From: Clostridia bacterium
GTDB taxonomy: Bacteria > Bacillota > Clostridia > Saccharofermentanales > Saccharofermentanaceae
Assembly: GCA_024403775.1 (NCBI GenBank)
Contig: JAKSRE010000003.1
Span: forward strand, 1-64,000
Reading direction: 5' to 3'
Length of the DNA: 64,000 nucleotides
Part shown: piece after piece, positions 8,017-17,265 of the stretch
Position numbering within the stretch: the stretch's first letter is position 1
Layout of the letters: every line of letters begins with the position of its first letter
Notes under the pieces: model-generated
The model's database searches: none
Seen by the model: the letters and a program-made list of their open reading frames with translations, nothing else
Told to the model about the DNA's origin: nothing
Program-made: the position numbers and the translations under genes

Positions 8017-9342
8017 ATGACAATGCAGGAAATTATTCTTAAAAAGAGATATGGCAAAGCATTGAGTAATGAAGAGATAGAATTCTTTATTAACGGTGTT
8101 GTTGATAAGTCAATTCCAGACTATCAGACTTCGGCACTTCTTATGGCGATTGTACTAAATGGTATGAATGAAGAGGAAATGACTACTCTTACTATAAAAA
8201 TGGCTGAATCTGGTGAGCAGAATGATTTGTCTTATATTGATGGGATTCCAGTTGATAAGCATAGTACAGGAGGAGTAGGTGACAAGTGTACACCACTTAT
8301 TATGCCGCTTGTTGCAACCTTTGGTGTAAGTACTGTTAAGTTGTCTGGTAGAGGACTAGGGTTTACTGGAGGCACTGTTGACAAGTTTGAATCTATTGAA
8401 GGGTTTAACGTAGCGCTTCCTATTAGTAGCTTTCCTGAATTAATTAGTAATTGTAATATGGCAATATCGGGTCAGACTCCTGACTTGGCTCCAGCTGATA
8501 AGGTTCTCTATTCGTTAAGAGATGTTACTGGAACTATTGATTCAATTCCACTTATTGCTTCTAGTATTATGAGTAAAAAACTTGCAGGTGGAGCAAAAGG
8601 AATTGTTCTCGATGTTACATGTGGCAGTGGTGCTTTTATGAAAACAATTGATGAGGCAAAAGCTCTTTCTGAAGCAATGATAAAAATCGGTAAATTGTCT
8701 GGAAGAGAAGTGGTTGCAGTTATTACTGATATGAATCAGCCCCTTGGAAGAAATGTAGGAAATGTATCTGAAATGCAGGAAGTATTTGAGATTCTTTCTG
8801 GAAACGTAATTGAAGATGTTGTTGAGGTAGTTTCTGTTTTAAGTGCCAATATGGTCATGCTCGCTGGTAAAAATGATGGCATGAATATGGAAGAACTTAT
8901 AAATGAATGTAAGCTTAGACTTACAGATGGCAGAGCTCTTGAGAAGTATAAGGATTTGATTTTATCTCAGGGTGGTTCTCTTAATTCTAATGGTTCGCCC
9001 GTATATGTGGATTATCCAAATGATTGCATGAGAGTAAATGCGACAGAAGATGGTTATATTACTGAGATTAAAGCGGATATTATTGGTAAGGCTTCAGTAA
9101 AACTTGGTGCTGGAAGACAGGTTAAAACTGATATAATTGACTATGGAGCTGGAATTGGTTTCTTTGTTAAAGTTGGAGACTATGTAAAACGAGGTGACTG
9201 TTTATGTGCTCTCTATCTTGGTAATGAACATATAAATGAAGACGATAAACTTTTTGATGCTGCAGAAATGATAACAGATGCATTCTCTTATTCGTCTGAG
9301 AAGCCTGAAGATAAACCAGTTGTAATTGAGGTGCTTAAGTGA
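8017..9342 (+). CDS. pdp: Pyrimidine-nucleoside (thymidine) phosphorylase
   Basis: The enzyme phosphorolyses uridine, thymidine or deoxyuridine to the base and (deoxy)ribose-1-phosphate in nucleoside salvage. The family signature is clear at about residues 80-115: KHSTGGVGD binds phosphate, and SGRGLGFTGGT follows. The C-terminal glycine-rich domain is complete, and 441 residues is the usual length. The first of two near-adjacent ATGs (MTMQE) is kept because GGGG at 8005 is 8 nt away. Its stop codon overlaps the GTG start of ruvC by 4 bp, which suggests translational coupling. Confidence 0.95.
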   Translation: MTMQEIILKKRYGKALSNEEIEFFINGVVDKSIPDYQTSALLMAIVLNGMNEEEMTTLTIKMAESGEQNDLSYIDGIPVDKHSTGGVGDKCTPLIMPLVATFGVSTVKLSGRGLGFTGGTVDKFESIEGFNVALPISSFPELISNCNMAISGQTPDLAPADKVLYSLRDVTGTIDSIPLIASSIMSKKLAGGAKGIVLDVTCGSGAFMKTIDEAKALSEAMIKIGKLSGREVVAVITDMNQPLGRNVGNVSEMQEVFEILSGNVIEDVVEVVSVLSANMVMLAGKNDGMNMEELINECKLRLTDGRALEKYKDLILSQGGSLNSNGSPVYVDYPNDCMRVNATEDGYITEIKADIIGKASVKLGAGRQVKTDIIDYGAGIGFFVKVGDYVKRGDCLCALYLGNEHINEDDKLFDAAEMITDAFSYSSEKPEDKPVVIEVLK

Positions 9343-9878
9343 GTGAAGTTTTTATTGGAATAGATCCTGGATATGCTATTACAGGTTATGGCGTTATTTC
9401 TAAGGAAGGAAATAAGTATTCAGTTATTGATTATGGTGTGATTTCTACTAAGCCTGAAATGGTCTTTGAAGAGAGACTTCTTGCCATTAATACAAAAATA
9501 GCTTTTCTTCTTGATATGCATAAGCCTGATTATATGGCTGTTGAGGAATTGTTTCTGGGTCAGAATAAGACAACTGCTATTGGTACTGCTCAGGCAAGAG
9601 GTGTTGTAATAGTAGAGGCAGCTCGTAAGAATATTCCAGTTTATGAGTTTACTCCTGGACAGATTAAACTTGCGGTTACTGGGTATGGTAAAGCTGACAA
9701 GAATCAGGTATCACAGATGGTTAAGAGTATTTTGCATCTGGATGAGATTCCAAAACCTGATGATGCCTGTGATGGTCTTGCGGTTGCCTTGTGCCTTGCT
9801 AATACTGGTGTAAAGTTTGCTGAACGTGCCGTATCTGGTTATCAGTATGGCCGATATGGTAAAAGAGAATGGATTTAA
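9339..9878 (+). CDS. ruvC: Holliday junction resolvase RuvC
   Basis: RuvC cuts Holliday junctions made during homologous recombination and works with the RuvAB branch-migration motor encoded next. The RNase H-like active site is visible as Asp9 (GIDPGYAITGYG), Glu69/70 (AVEELFLG), and Asp142/Asp145 (DDACDGLAVAL). The 179-residue length is slightly above the norm. The GTG start overlaps the previous stop (GTGA). RuvA follows after 20 bp. Confidence 0.97.
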   Translation: MSEVFIGIDPGYAITGYGVISKEGNKYSVIDYGVISTKPEMVFEERLLAINTKIAFLLDMHKPDYMAVEELFLGQNKTTAIGTAQARGVVIVEAARKNIPVYEFTPGQIKLAVTGYGKADKNQVSQMVKSILHLDEIPKPDDACDGLAVALCLANTGVKFAERAVSGYQYGRYGKREWI

Positions 9879-9898
9879 TATTTTGGGGAGATTAATTA

Positions 9899-10522
9899 AT
9901 GTACGCATATATTAAAGGTGAATTGGTTAAAGCTAGTGATGATTATATCGTAGTAGAGAATAATGGTATTGGTTATCTTATAAACATGCCCTTTATTATG
10001 TCTGCTAAGTTTGGATCTATTGGAACAGAGATAAAGGTCTATGTTTATCAGAATGTAAGAGAAGATGAGATATCCTTATTTGGTTTTACTTCAGAAGCCG
10101 AAAAAAATATGTTTGAGATGTTAATTACCGTTAGTGGTGTAGGTCCAAAGGTTGCTCATTCAATTTGTTCTCAGGCAGAACCTGATCAGCTTGCTGTTGC
10201 CGTAATAAATGGTGATGTTAATTTCCTTACTAAGGTAAAAGGCCTTGGTAAGAAAGGTGCTGAGAAGATTATTGTTGAACTTAAAGATAAACTTAAGAAG
10301 CAGGGCAGAGGAGATTCAGTTAAGTCAACAGTTACAGGAGTATCTGTTACTGTTAGCAGTAATTCAGAATCTATGTCTCTAATAAATGATGCTATAGATG
10401 CATTAGTTGTTCTTGGATATAAGCAGAATCTTGCTGAGGAAGCTGTTGCTAGTTGTTTTACTGACGGTATCAGTTTACAACAGCTTATAACGACTTCTCT
10501 TAAGTCTTTAAGTAAGTTTTAA
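9899..10522 (+). CDS. ruvA: Holliday junction branch-migration subunit RuvA
   Basis: RuvA binds four-way junctions as a tetramer and recruits RuvB. The N-terminal OB fold starts with MYAYIKGEL. Two helix-hairpin-helix motifs follow (SGVGPKVA near residue 78 and KGLGKKGAEKI near residue 113). A flexible Ser/Thr/Val linker leads to the C-terminal RuvB-binding three-helix domain (DALVVLGY). The 207-residue length is typical, and GGGGAG provides the ribosome binding site. Confidence 0.97.
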   Translation: MYAYIKGELVKASDDYIVVENNGIGYLINMPFIMSAKFGSIGTEIKVYVYQNVREDEISLFGFTSEAEKNMFEMLITVSGVGPKVAHSICSQAEPDQLAVAVINGDVNFLTKVKGLGKKGAEKIIVELKDKLKKQGRGDSVKSTVTGVSVTVSSNSESMSLINDAIDALVVLGYKQNLAEEAVASCFTDGISLQQLITTSLKSLSKF

Positions 10523-10552
10523 TCTCATTAGATATAGATTTCAGAGGTATTT

Positions 10553-11626
10553 ATGAATTTTGATTCATTTGATGAAGAAAGAGTAATTGGAAGACAGAAG
10601 CAGGCGATTGATGGCGATGACAAGAATATTCGTCCGATATCGTTTGACGATTATAGTGGCCAGGATAAAGTTAAAACTAATCTGAAGATTTTTATTGAAG
10701 CAGCTAAGTCACGTGGTGAGGCCTTAGATCATGTTCTTCTTTATGGCCCTCCTGGTCTTGGTAAAACTACTCTTGCTGGTATTATCGCATCTGAGATGGG
10801 AGTAGGAATGCATATTACTACTGGTCCTTCAATTGAGAAGGCAGGCGATCTTGCTGCTATTCTTACAAACCTTGGTGAGAATGAAGTTTTATTTATTGAT
10901 GAGATTCATAGACTAAATAAAAGCGTAGAAGAGATTTTATATCCTGCTATGGAAGATTACTGCCTTGATTTGATGATTGGTAAGGGGCCTTCTGCTAGAT
11001 CTTTGAGACTTGATTTACCTAAGTTTACTCTTGTTGGTGCAACAACAAGAGCAGGAATGTTGTCTGCTCCACTTCGTGACAGATTTGGTATGCTTCACAG
11101 ACTTGAATTATATGAGACCCCTGATTTGATGAATATTCTTAAAAGAGATGCTGAGATTCTTAATATTAAGATTTCAGAAGATGGTTTGAGAAATATCGCT
11201 TCCAGATCCAGAGGTACCCCACGTATTGCTATCAGACTTCTTAAGAGAATGAGAGACTATGCTATTTACCTTAAGAAAGATTGTATTGATAAAGATGTAT
11301 CTGATTATGGTCTTAAAGCTCTGGATATTGATTCATTTGGTCTTGATGCAATAGATAGAAGAATTATGACTACAATTGCCGATGTTTTTCAGGGAGGACC
11401 AGTTGGTTTGGAGACACTTGCAGCTTGTACTGGTGAAGATCCTATTACAATAGAAGATGTTTATGAACCTTTCCTTCTTGCTAATGGTTTTCTTGCAAAG
11501 ACTCCACGAGGAAGAGTTCTTACAAAGAGGGCTTTTGAGCACTTAAATATTCCTATGCCAAAGGCTTTTGCTGATAAGAATGTTATTCAGACAGATATCT
11601 GGAATAACCCGGAGGTAGATTCATGA
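10553..11626 (+). CDS. ruvB: Holliday junction DNA helicase RuvB
   Basis: RuvB is the AAA+ hexameric motor of branch migration. Walker A GPPGLGKT lies at residues 65-72 and Walker B FIDEIHR near residue 115. Sensor 1 (GATTRAG) and the arginine finger region (RDRFGM) follow. The C-terminal winged helix includes the TPRGR motif. At 357 residues it has a slightly longer N terminus than usual. The 3' end overlaps queH by 4 bp (ATGA). Confidence 0.98.
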   Translation: MNFDSFDEERVIGRQKQAIDGDDKNIRPISFDDYSGQDKVKTNLKIFIEAAKSRGEALDHVLLYGPPGLGKTTLAGIIASEMGVGMHITTGPSIEKAGDLAAILTNLGENEVLFIDEIHRLNKSVEEILYPAMEDYCLDLMIGKGPSARSLRLDLPKFTLVGATTRAGMLSAPLRDRFGMLHRLELYETPDLMNILKRDAEILNIKISEDGLRNIASRSRGTPRIAIRLLKRMRDYAIYLKKDCIDKDVSDYGLKALDIDSFGLDAIDRRIMTTIADVFQGGPVGLETLAACTGEDPITIEDVYEPFLLANGFLAKTPRGRVLTKRAFEHLNIPMPKAFADKNVIQTDIWNNPEVDS

Positions 11627-12210
11627 GTAGTTCAGGTAATCTCTTACTTCATTGCTGCTGTGGTCCATGTGCCATGTATCCTGTGTATGATTTACTACAG
11701 AATTATCATTCACAAAGTGACATGTCTTTATTTTGGTATAATCCGAACATTCATCCTGAATTTGAGTGGAATAGAAGACTAGATAACCTTAAAAAAGTTA
11801 GTGAACATTATTGTCTTAATCTTTTGATTAAAGATGGATTTATGCAGGAATATTGGGAGAAGAAGGAATATCTTAAACCTAATGGTTCGTATGATTCACG
11901 TTGTGATTTATGTTATGACATTCGTATTGAAGAAACTTGTAAATATGCTGCTGAAAATGGCTTTGATACAGTTTCTACCACTCTTTTTGTTAGTCCTTAT
12001 CAGCAGCATGACAAAATCAAGTTGATTTTTGAGGATAAGGCCCAGAAGTATGGTCTGAGCTTTGAATATCATGACTGGAGAGAAAATTTTAGAGAAGGTC
12101 AGAAAATGGCACGCGATATAGAGCTTTACAGACAAAAATATTGTGGATGCATTTTCTCACTTGAAGAGTCTGACTTTAGAGATAAGATTTACAAAAGCTT
12201 TGAGAAGTAA
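11623..12210 (+). CDS. queH: Epoxyqueuosine reductase QueH
   Basis: QueH carries out the last step of queuosine synthesis, reducing epoxyqueuosine in tRNA to queuosine. It is an iron-sulfur alternative to QueG. The N terminus shows the defining HCCCGPC cluster (residues 10-16), and further cysteines occur in RCDLCYD and YCGCIFS. The 195-residue length fits the family (formerly DUF208). It is translationally coupled to ruvB through a 4-bp overlap, an arrangement of convenience rather than pathway. No other queuosine gene is nearby. Confidence 0.93.
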   Translation: MSSSGNLLLHCCCGPCAMYPVYDLLQNYHSQSDMSLFWYNPNIHPEFEWNRRLDNLKKVSEHYCLNLLIKDGFMQEYWEKKEYLKPNGSYDSRCDLCYDIRIEETCKYAAENGFDTVSTTLFVSPYQQHDKIKLIFEDKAQKYGLSFEYHDWRENFREGQKMARDIELYRQKYCGCIFSLEESDFRDKIYKSFEK

Positions 12211-12211
12211 T

Positions 12212-14200
12212 TTATTGTTCTTTGGATGTTATTACTGGTACAACATTAATTGAGTAGTAGCCTTCATAAATAACCATTCCTGGCTTTGCCTTTGGAATTT
12301 TCTTTACGTGAGATACTGGACAATAATCAATCTCGACTTTTAAATCCTGAGTAGAATGTTCCTCGATTACAGTACTTCTGGAAAAATAAGCAGCAATTGA
12401 AGCAGCCTCAATTACAGATGAATCTGATGGAATATCCTCATCAATTCTTTTCTGAAGAATAACATGTGTCCCTGGAAGACCTTTTATATGGAACCACCAG
12501 TCTTCTTTATTTGCTACGCTGAATGTAAGATTATCATTTTGAATGTTGTTACGTCCGCAAAGAATAACATGACCATCTGTAGATAAAAACTTTCGATAAT
12601 TATCCTTAGAAATAGATTTCTTGCTATCCTTTTTGTTTTTCTGTGAATTGGACTTAGCTCGCTGTGCTGCAGCACGAAGAGCACGCGAGGAAGCTTTACC
12701 AGATTTTGCCATACCAACGGTTCTGTTTGGATCAAGATTTTCCTTTTTTACTTTTGTGCTGTTACGAGAAGATGATTCAACAAGCATCTGAATCTCTTCA
12801 TCAATTGCATTAATATCATCTACAGAATTAGCTGCGTCTATTGCAGTCTTCAGAGTTCTTAAATAGAAAATAGCCTGATTATCATCTTCAAGGTAAGTAG
12901 ATGACAATTCAAGTTTACGCTTAGCCTTACGGAAGCGTTTATAATAATCCTGAGCATTATCATTAGAATTAAGGGTTACGTCAAGAGGGATGGTTATTAA
13001 TGGACAACCTTCTTCATAGTAATCTTCTACCTGAACAGAATCGCATTTATCGGTAATTCTATATATATTACTTAATATAAGATCACCGTACTTTTTATAG
13101 ATATCAGCCTTTAAGCCTTCATCAACATCACTTTTATGCTGCTCCTGCTTATGAAGTACTTTGGATAAAGCATTATTTACAATGGTTCTAAGGCGGTTTT
13201 TCTTGTTCTCAATATCTATAATTCTGTCTTTATTTCCGTTATAAAGTTCTATTGCTTCTGATAAAGAACCGCAGACTGCCTCATTACTATATGAATTAAG
13301 CTTAATTGGTGAGAATTCAGAAGAATCACCTGTATCAGAATAGTAAACGTAAGATTTTCCATTATATGACTTTATTGATTTACAAAAAGCTAATAATGAA
13401 TCCTCTAATCTCTTAGCTTCAGAAGGCTTCATCATATTAGGTGTCATTCTATCATCGATATCAGCATCGGAAATTATAGCCTGTACAAGAAGAGGAGAGA
13501 GGCCTTTGATTGAATTAAGCAGAGCCTTTGATAAAGGTCTGTTTTGTTCGGATATAAGTATTGGATATGATTTGTCATTAACTGAAATTAAATCCCATAA
13601 ATTAGTATTGATACCATTAAAAATATCTTCAATATCATAAGGAATAATCTTGTTTTGCACAGGTGGATACTCATAAATTCTTGCAGGCATAACTTCTCTG
13701 ACACGGTTAATACTGTAATCAATATGAATCGCCGAATCAATTATCTTACCATGCTGATTAATAAGTATGAGATTACTGTAGCGTCCCATAAGCTCAACAG
13801 TTAGTTTTAAATCGCATACATCTCGAAGTTCGTTAATAGTTGAGATATTTATCTCAAGAATTCTCTCAACTCCTGGATTAACCACAGAAGTGATATGAGC
13901 TCCTGACAGATATTTACGAAGGAGCATACAAAATGAAGGGGGAATAGCAGGATTCTCTCTTGTTTTATCAGTTAAATTGATACGTGGATTTGATGGAGCA
14001 AAACAAATAAGTAATTTGCTTTTGTCTATAAATGAGATTGTCTCGTCATCAAAGCCTGTAAGTTTTGATGCAGTAATACCTCTTAAGTTAAGAATTACTG
14101 TGTATTTATCAGGCATATAAATCTTATCGATTCTTGCACCAGTAAGAATACGATTTAGTTCGTTTGTAAGTAAATCACATGTAATTCCATCAAAAGCCAT
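12212..14200 (-). CDS. rqcH: Ribosome quality control protein RqcH (NFACT/FbpA family)
   Basis: RqcH binds obstructed 50S subunits carrying peptidyl-tRNA and recruits tRNA-Ala to add C-terminal alanine tails that mark the nascent chain for degradation. The 662-residue protein has the NFACT-N domain (MAFDGI start, PPSFCMLLRKYLSG near residue 87), a central coiled-coil region (about 320-470), a Lys/Ser-rich linker, and the NFACT-R domain (WWFHIKGLPGTHVIL). The Asp-Arg pair known to be needed for tailing in other members appears here as Glu112-Arg113, a conservative change. Older annotations call such proteins fibronectin-binding. The right-hand neighbour on this strand is a small basic membrane protein. 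Confidence 0.93.
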   Translation of the reverse strand: MAFDGITCDLLTNELNRILTGARIDKIYMPDKYTVILNLRGITASKLTGFDDETISFIDKSKLLICFAPSNPRINLTDKTRENPAIPPSFCMLLRKYLSGAHITSVVNPGVERILEINISTINELRDVCDLKLTVELMGRYSNLILINQHGKIIDSAIHIDYSINRVREVMPARIYEYPPVQNKIIPYDIEDIFNGINTNLWDLISVNDKSYPILISEQNRPLSKALLNSIKGLSPLLVQAIISDADIDDRMTPNMMKPSEAKRLEDSLLAFCKSIKSYNGKSYVYYSDTGDSSEFSPIKLNSYSNEAVCGSLSEAIELYNGNKDRIIDIENKKNRLRTIVNNALSKVLHKQEQHKSDVDEGLKADIYKKYGDLILSNIYRITDKCDSVQVEDYYEEGCPLITIPLDVTLNSNDNAQDYYKRFRKAKRKLELSSTYLEDDNQAIFYLRTLKTAIDAANSVDDINAIDEEIQMLVESSSRNSTKVKKENLDPNRTVGMAKSGKASSRALRAAAQRAKSNSQKNKKDSKKSISKDNYRKFLSTDGHVILCGRNNIQNDNLTFSVANKEDWWFHIKGLPGTHVILQKRIDEDIPSDSSVIEAASIAAYFSRSTVIEEHSTQDLKVEIDYCPVSHVKKIPKAKPGMVIYEGYYSINVVPVITSKEQ

Positions 14201-14224
14201 ATTAATCTCCTAGATTAGATGATT

Positions 14225-14575
14225 TTAGTTTTGTTTCTTGCCAGCTATCAGTATAAAAATATAGATGCAGGCACAAATTACTATCTCGATACCAGAGATA
14301 ATAAAGAATTTATCAAAGTTATTCCAGGAAAGAAGAAGATTAAGTGATATTGCCAAAATGAAAACTAATACTCCAAATATAAATCTGAATATTTTAGTTT
14401 TTGAAAAAGCATGAAAATAATCAGCAAATCCTATCTGAGCTTCATTTGCTGCCGCTGCAGAAGTTCTATTTGATGTCTTAGGTGAAGACTTAGTCTTTGC
14501 TTGAGACCTGGTGTTTGATTTTTTTGTTGAAGGCTTCTTTGAAGTAGTCTTCTTTTTACTTTTTGAATTTGCCAT
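14225..14575 (-). CDS. Small lysine-rich two-helix membrane protein of unknown function
   Basis: From ATG 14575 the 116-residue product has a strongly basic first ~40 residues (repeated Lys, Ser, Thr). A short linker and two hydrophobic segments at about 66-84 and 90-110 follow. The upstream in-frame codons belong to the prs terminator region. GGAGAG five bases before ATG 14575 decides the start. The tail resembles basic extensions that bind nucleic acids or acidic lipids, but no family is recognised. It lies 24 bp before rqcH and probably shares its transcript. Confidence 0.6.
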   Translation of the reverse strand: MANSKSKKKTTSKKPSTKKSNTRSQAKTKSSPKTSNRTSAAAANEAQIGFADYFHAFSKTKIFRFIFGVLVFILAISLNLLLSWNNFDKFFIISGIEIVICACIYIFILIAGKKQN

Positions 14576-14587
14576 AACTCTCCAAAC

Positions 14588-14622
14588 CAAAATAAAAAAT
14601 GGGGTTGAATTACTTCAACCCC
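14588..14622 (-). terminator. Terminator of the PRPP synthetase gene pair
   Basis: On the minus strand a perfect 9-bp stem GGGGTTGAA/TTCAACCCC with a 4-nt loop is followed by a T-rich tract. That tract runs almost directly into the ribosome binding site of the small membrane protein gene. Confidence 0.9.
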
Positions 14623-14647
14623 AATATTGTACCAAACTTTTATTAGA

Positions 14648-15859
14648 TTAGGAAATCTCGCCCTTTTCTCTAAGGAGATTTTTAATTTTCTCAGTAGGAT
14701 TGATGAGATTTGCAAGTGAAGAGTCGTGGTTAATAGCATCAATAAGAAGTGCAACGAACTTACACATATTAACATCAGCAAACCAAGGAGCTGCAAGAAG
14801 ATCAGGACGACGATAAATAAGATTTGTTGCAAATACCTTATTTATGATGCCTTCTTCATAAGCCTTATTAAAGTGTTCGATACCTTCAGTAAACAAACCG
14901 AAAGTAACTGCACAGTAAACATTTCTTGCACCACGCTGCTTCATCTCACGACCAATATCTAGCATTGAATCACCTGATGAAATCATATCATCAACGATAA
15001 GAATATCCATGCCTTCTACAGAATCACCAAGGAACTCGTGAGCGATGATTGGGTTACGACCATTTACAATCTTTGTATAATCTCTTCTCTTATAGAATGT
15101 TCCAAGTGGAACTCCAAGGATAGAAGCAAAATACATAGCTCTTGTAATACCACCTTCATCAGGTGATACAACCATAAATTTATTATTTTTAAAGGAAAGG
15201 TTTGGAATCTGACGATACATCTCTTTAATAATCTGATAAGTAGGTGAGATGCTCTCAAATCCTGACAATGGAATAGCGTTGGCAACTCGCTCATCGTGAG
15301 CATCAAATGTAATAATGTTGTCTACTCCAAGATTGTAAAGTTCTTCCAAAGCGAAAGCACAGTCAAGAGATTCACGAGCGTTTCTCTTATGCTGTCTACT
15401 CTCATAGAGGAAAGGCATAATTACGTTAATTCTTCTTGCCTTACCAGAACAAGCAAGAATTACTCTCTTCAAATCCTGATAATGATCATCTGGACTCATT
15501 CTGTTGTCGTAACCGAACATCTTGTAAGTACAAGAACAGTTCATTACATCAGCGAGAATGAATAAGTCATGACCTCTTACAGAACTCTGAACAACAGCTT
15601 TACCTTCACCAGAAGAAAAACGAGCATTGTTAACTGCAATCTTATAATCCTCTCTGAAGAAACCAGGATGCTTTGAGATAAATACTTCCTGCTGATACTC
15701 AGAACGTCTCTTGTTAAGATAGTAGTTAACCTGATCAGTAAAGTCTTCGCTTCCTTTAATAGGTACAAGACCAATTGGTCCAACTGGAGCCATTGGGTTG
15801 TCTCCGTATTGGTTGTAACGTGAGTAGGATTTCTCGTCATTTGAAGAAGTTGAAATCAT
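14648..15859 (-). CDS. prs: Ribose-phosphate pyrophosphokinase, catalytically intact copy
   Basis: Prs makes PRPP from ribose-5-phosphate and ATP for nucleotide, His, Trp and NAD synthesis. At 403 residues it is much longer than the classic ~315-residue enzyme, with extra N- and C-terminal sequence. Key positions are present: Arg155-Gln156 (RQ, ATP contact), His188 in FDAHDE, SPDEGGITRA, Lys257-Arg258-Arg259 of the catalytic flexible loop, and the PRPP loop VDDMISSGDS with Asp290-Asp291. ATG 15859 is chosen over TTG 15868 because AAGGAAGG is 10 nt upstream. It is the second gene of a tandem pair and ends in a strong terminator. Confidence 0.9.
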   Translation of the reverse strand: MISTSSNDEKSYSRYNQYGDNPMAPVGPIGLVPIKGSEDFTDQVNYYLNKRRSEYQQEVFISKHPGFFREDYKIAVNNARFSSGEGKAVVQSSVRGHDLFILADVMNCSCTYKMFGYDNRMSPDDHYQDLKRVILACSGKARRINVIMPFLYESRQHKRNARESLDCAFALEELYNLGVDNIITFDAHDERVANAIPLSGFESISPTYQIIKEMYRQIPNLSFKNNKFMVVSPDEGGITRAMYFASILGVPLGTFYKRRDYTKIVNGRNPIIAHEFLGDSVEGMDILIVDDMISSGDSMLDIGREMKQRGARNVYCAVTFGLFTEGIEHFNKAYEEGIINKVFATNLIYRRPDLLAAPWFADVNMCKFVALLIDAINHDSSLANLINPTEKIKNLLREKGEIS

Positions 15860-15930
15860 GGTACACAAACCTTCCTTGTAAGTTTTTGTTTTATATTTTA
15901 ATCATTACACATAGCAACGATATAAATATC

Positions 15931-17154
15931 TTAGTTTTTATTTCCGAATTCATCAAAGAATTCTCCCATTCTCATTTGTTCAAGAAACTCGGATAACTTA
16001 GTTGTTGAGTTAATCAGCTTTCCTACAGATTCATCAACATTAAGCGCATCAATGATTCTTGCAACAAATGGTGTCATATTTACTTCTTTGAACCATTCTC
16101 TAGCCATAAGCTCACTTCGAGAATAAATCAAATTAGTGCATAACACAGCTTTAATTATTCCTTGTTCATATGCCTCATCAAATCCAGTAAGACTGTTGTC
16201 AGAATTAAAAAGACCAAATGGTGCTAGGCAATAAATGTCCTTAGCTCCTGATTCTTTAAGAATTCTAGCAGTATGAAGCATGGTAGCGCCAGACTGAATA
16301 ACTCCGTCGACAAGCATAATATCTTTACCTTTTACGTCGTCACCGAGGAATTTATATTCCTTTATTGGAGCAACACCATTGCTATCAGTCTCTGTATAAT
16401 CTCTATGTCTGTAGAAAACACCAAGAGGAAGATTAAGCATCGAAGAGTAGAAGATAGCTCTTGTAATACCTGTCTCATCAGGGCTTACTACCATTGTGTA
16501 GTCTTTATCAAGCTTAATAGAATTATGCTGGGAAAGAAGGCTGCTAATGATTTTGTAAGCACACCTAGGAGTCTCAATTCCAAGAAGTGGAACTGCATTA
16601 TATATTCTAGGATCATAAGGATCAAAGACAATCAAATTTGATACGCCATAATTGTAAAGTTCTTTGAGGAACTGTGCACAGTCAAGTGATTCCTGAGAAG
16701 ACTCAGATTTAAGAATCTGTGAGCCCTCATAAACATAAGGCATAATAACATTGATACGTCTTGCTTTACCAGCAACAGTAGATACAATACGAAGTAAATC
16801 TCTAAAGTGATCATCAGCTGATGCGATATGAGGATTGCCATTCAAAGTAAAAGATTCGCCACTAGCAAGAACGTCAGTAATAATAAAAATATCGTGTCCT
16901 CTTGAACTTTCTGCAAGAGAAAATTTACCTTCTCCAGTCTGAAAACGTGGAAGGGAAGAGTCCATAATATAATTTTTTCTTAAATAACCTGGAGTATTTA
17001 CAAACGGATTAGCATGACTTTCAGTACGTTTAAGTCTTTTCTGATATAAAACATCGCTAACCATCTGGACAAATTTATAATTTGCGGTGTGTGAAATGAT
17101 GCCTATAGGTCCAAAAGGTTCCTGTTTCATTATTTCAAATGAAGAATCAGACAT
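15931..17154 (-). CDS. Diverged PRPP synthetase paralogue lacking catalytic signature residues
   Basis: This 407-residue protein aligns along its whole length with the downstream prs product (shared RGHD, DDHFRDL, KARRINVIMP, SPDE-GITRA, TNLIYSR). Four signature sites have changed: RQ becomes SQ (145-146), the catalytic His becomes Tyr180 (FDPYDP), the Lys-Arg-Arg loop becomes Arg249-His250-Arg251, and the PRPP-loop Asp-Asp becomes Asp283-Gly284 (VDGVIQSGAT). The frame is open and the codon use ordinary, so it is under selection, not a pseudogene. A regulatory partner of Prs, or an altered enzyme, is likely. ATG 17154 follows GGGAG; the upstream TTG is rejected. Confidence 0.85.
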   Translation of the reverse strand: MSDSSFEIMKQEPFGPIGIISHTANYKFVQMVSDVLYQKRLKRTESHANPFVNTPGYLRKNYIMDSSLPRFQTGEGKFSLAESSRGHDIFIITDVLASGESFTLNGNPHIASADDHFRDLLRIVSTVAGKARRINVIMPYVYEGSQILKSESSQESLDCAQFLKELYNYGVSNLIVFDPYDPRIYNAVPLLGIETPRCAYKIISSLLSQHNSIKLDKDYTMVVSPDETGITRAIFYSSMLNLPLGVFYRHRDYTETDSNGVAPIKEYKFLGDDVKGKDIMLVDGVIQSGATMLHTARILKESGAKDIYCLAPFGLFNSDNSLTGFDEAYEQGIIKAVLCTNLIYSRSELMAREWFKEVNMTPFVARIIDALNVDESVGKLINSTTKLSEFLEQMRMGEFFDEFGNKN

Positions 17155-17188
17155 CTGTTTATCTCCCAATAAATTACTTTACATAAAT

Positions 17189-17216
17189 ATATTAACTAAA
17201 AACAAAATAAAAGCAA
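17189..17216 (-). promoter_or_regulatory. Candidate promoter of the PRPP synthetase pair
   Basis: Read on the minus strand, TTGCTT (complement of 17211-17216) and TAATAT (complement of 17189-17194) are 16 bp apart. They lie 35 bp upstream of the start at 17154. Confidence 0.4.
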
Positions 17217-17265
17217 TTAGTTAAAATGTCACAAACTGAATTCTTTATAGGCAATATAAAAGTTA

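Noticed and set aside
12212-14200. Fibronectin-binding adhesin (older name for this family)
   Set aside because: No signal peptide, and the NFACT-N/R architecture fits cytoplasmic RqcH.
15931-17154. Second prs as a pseudogene
   Set aside because: The frame is fully open with normal codons and conserved structural segments; only active-site residues differ.
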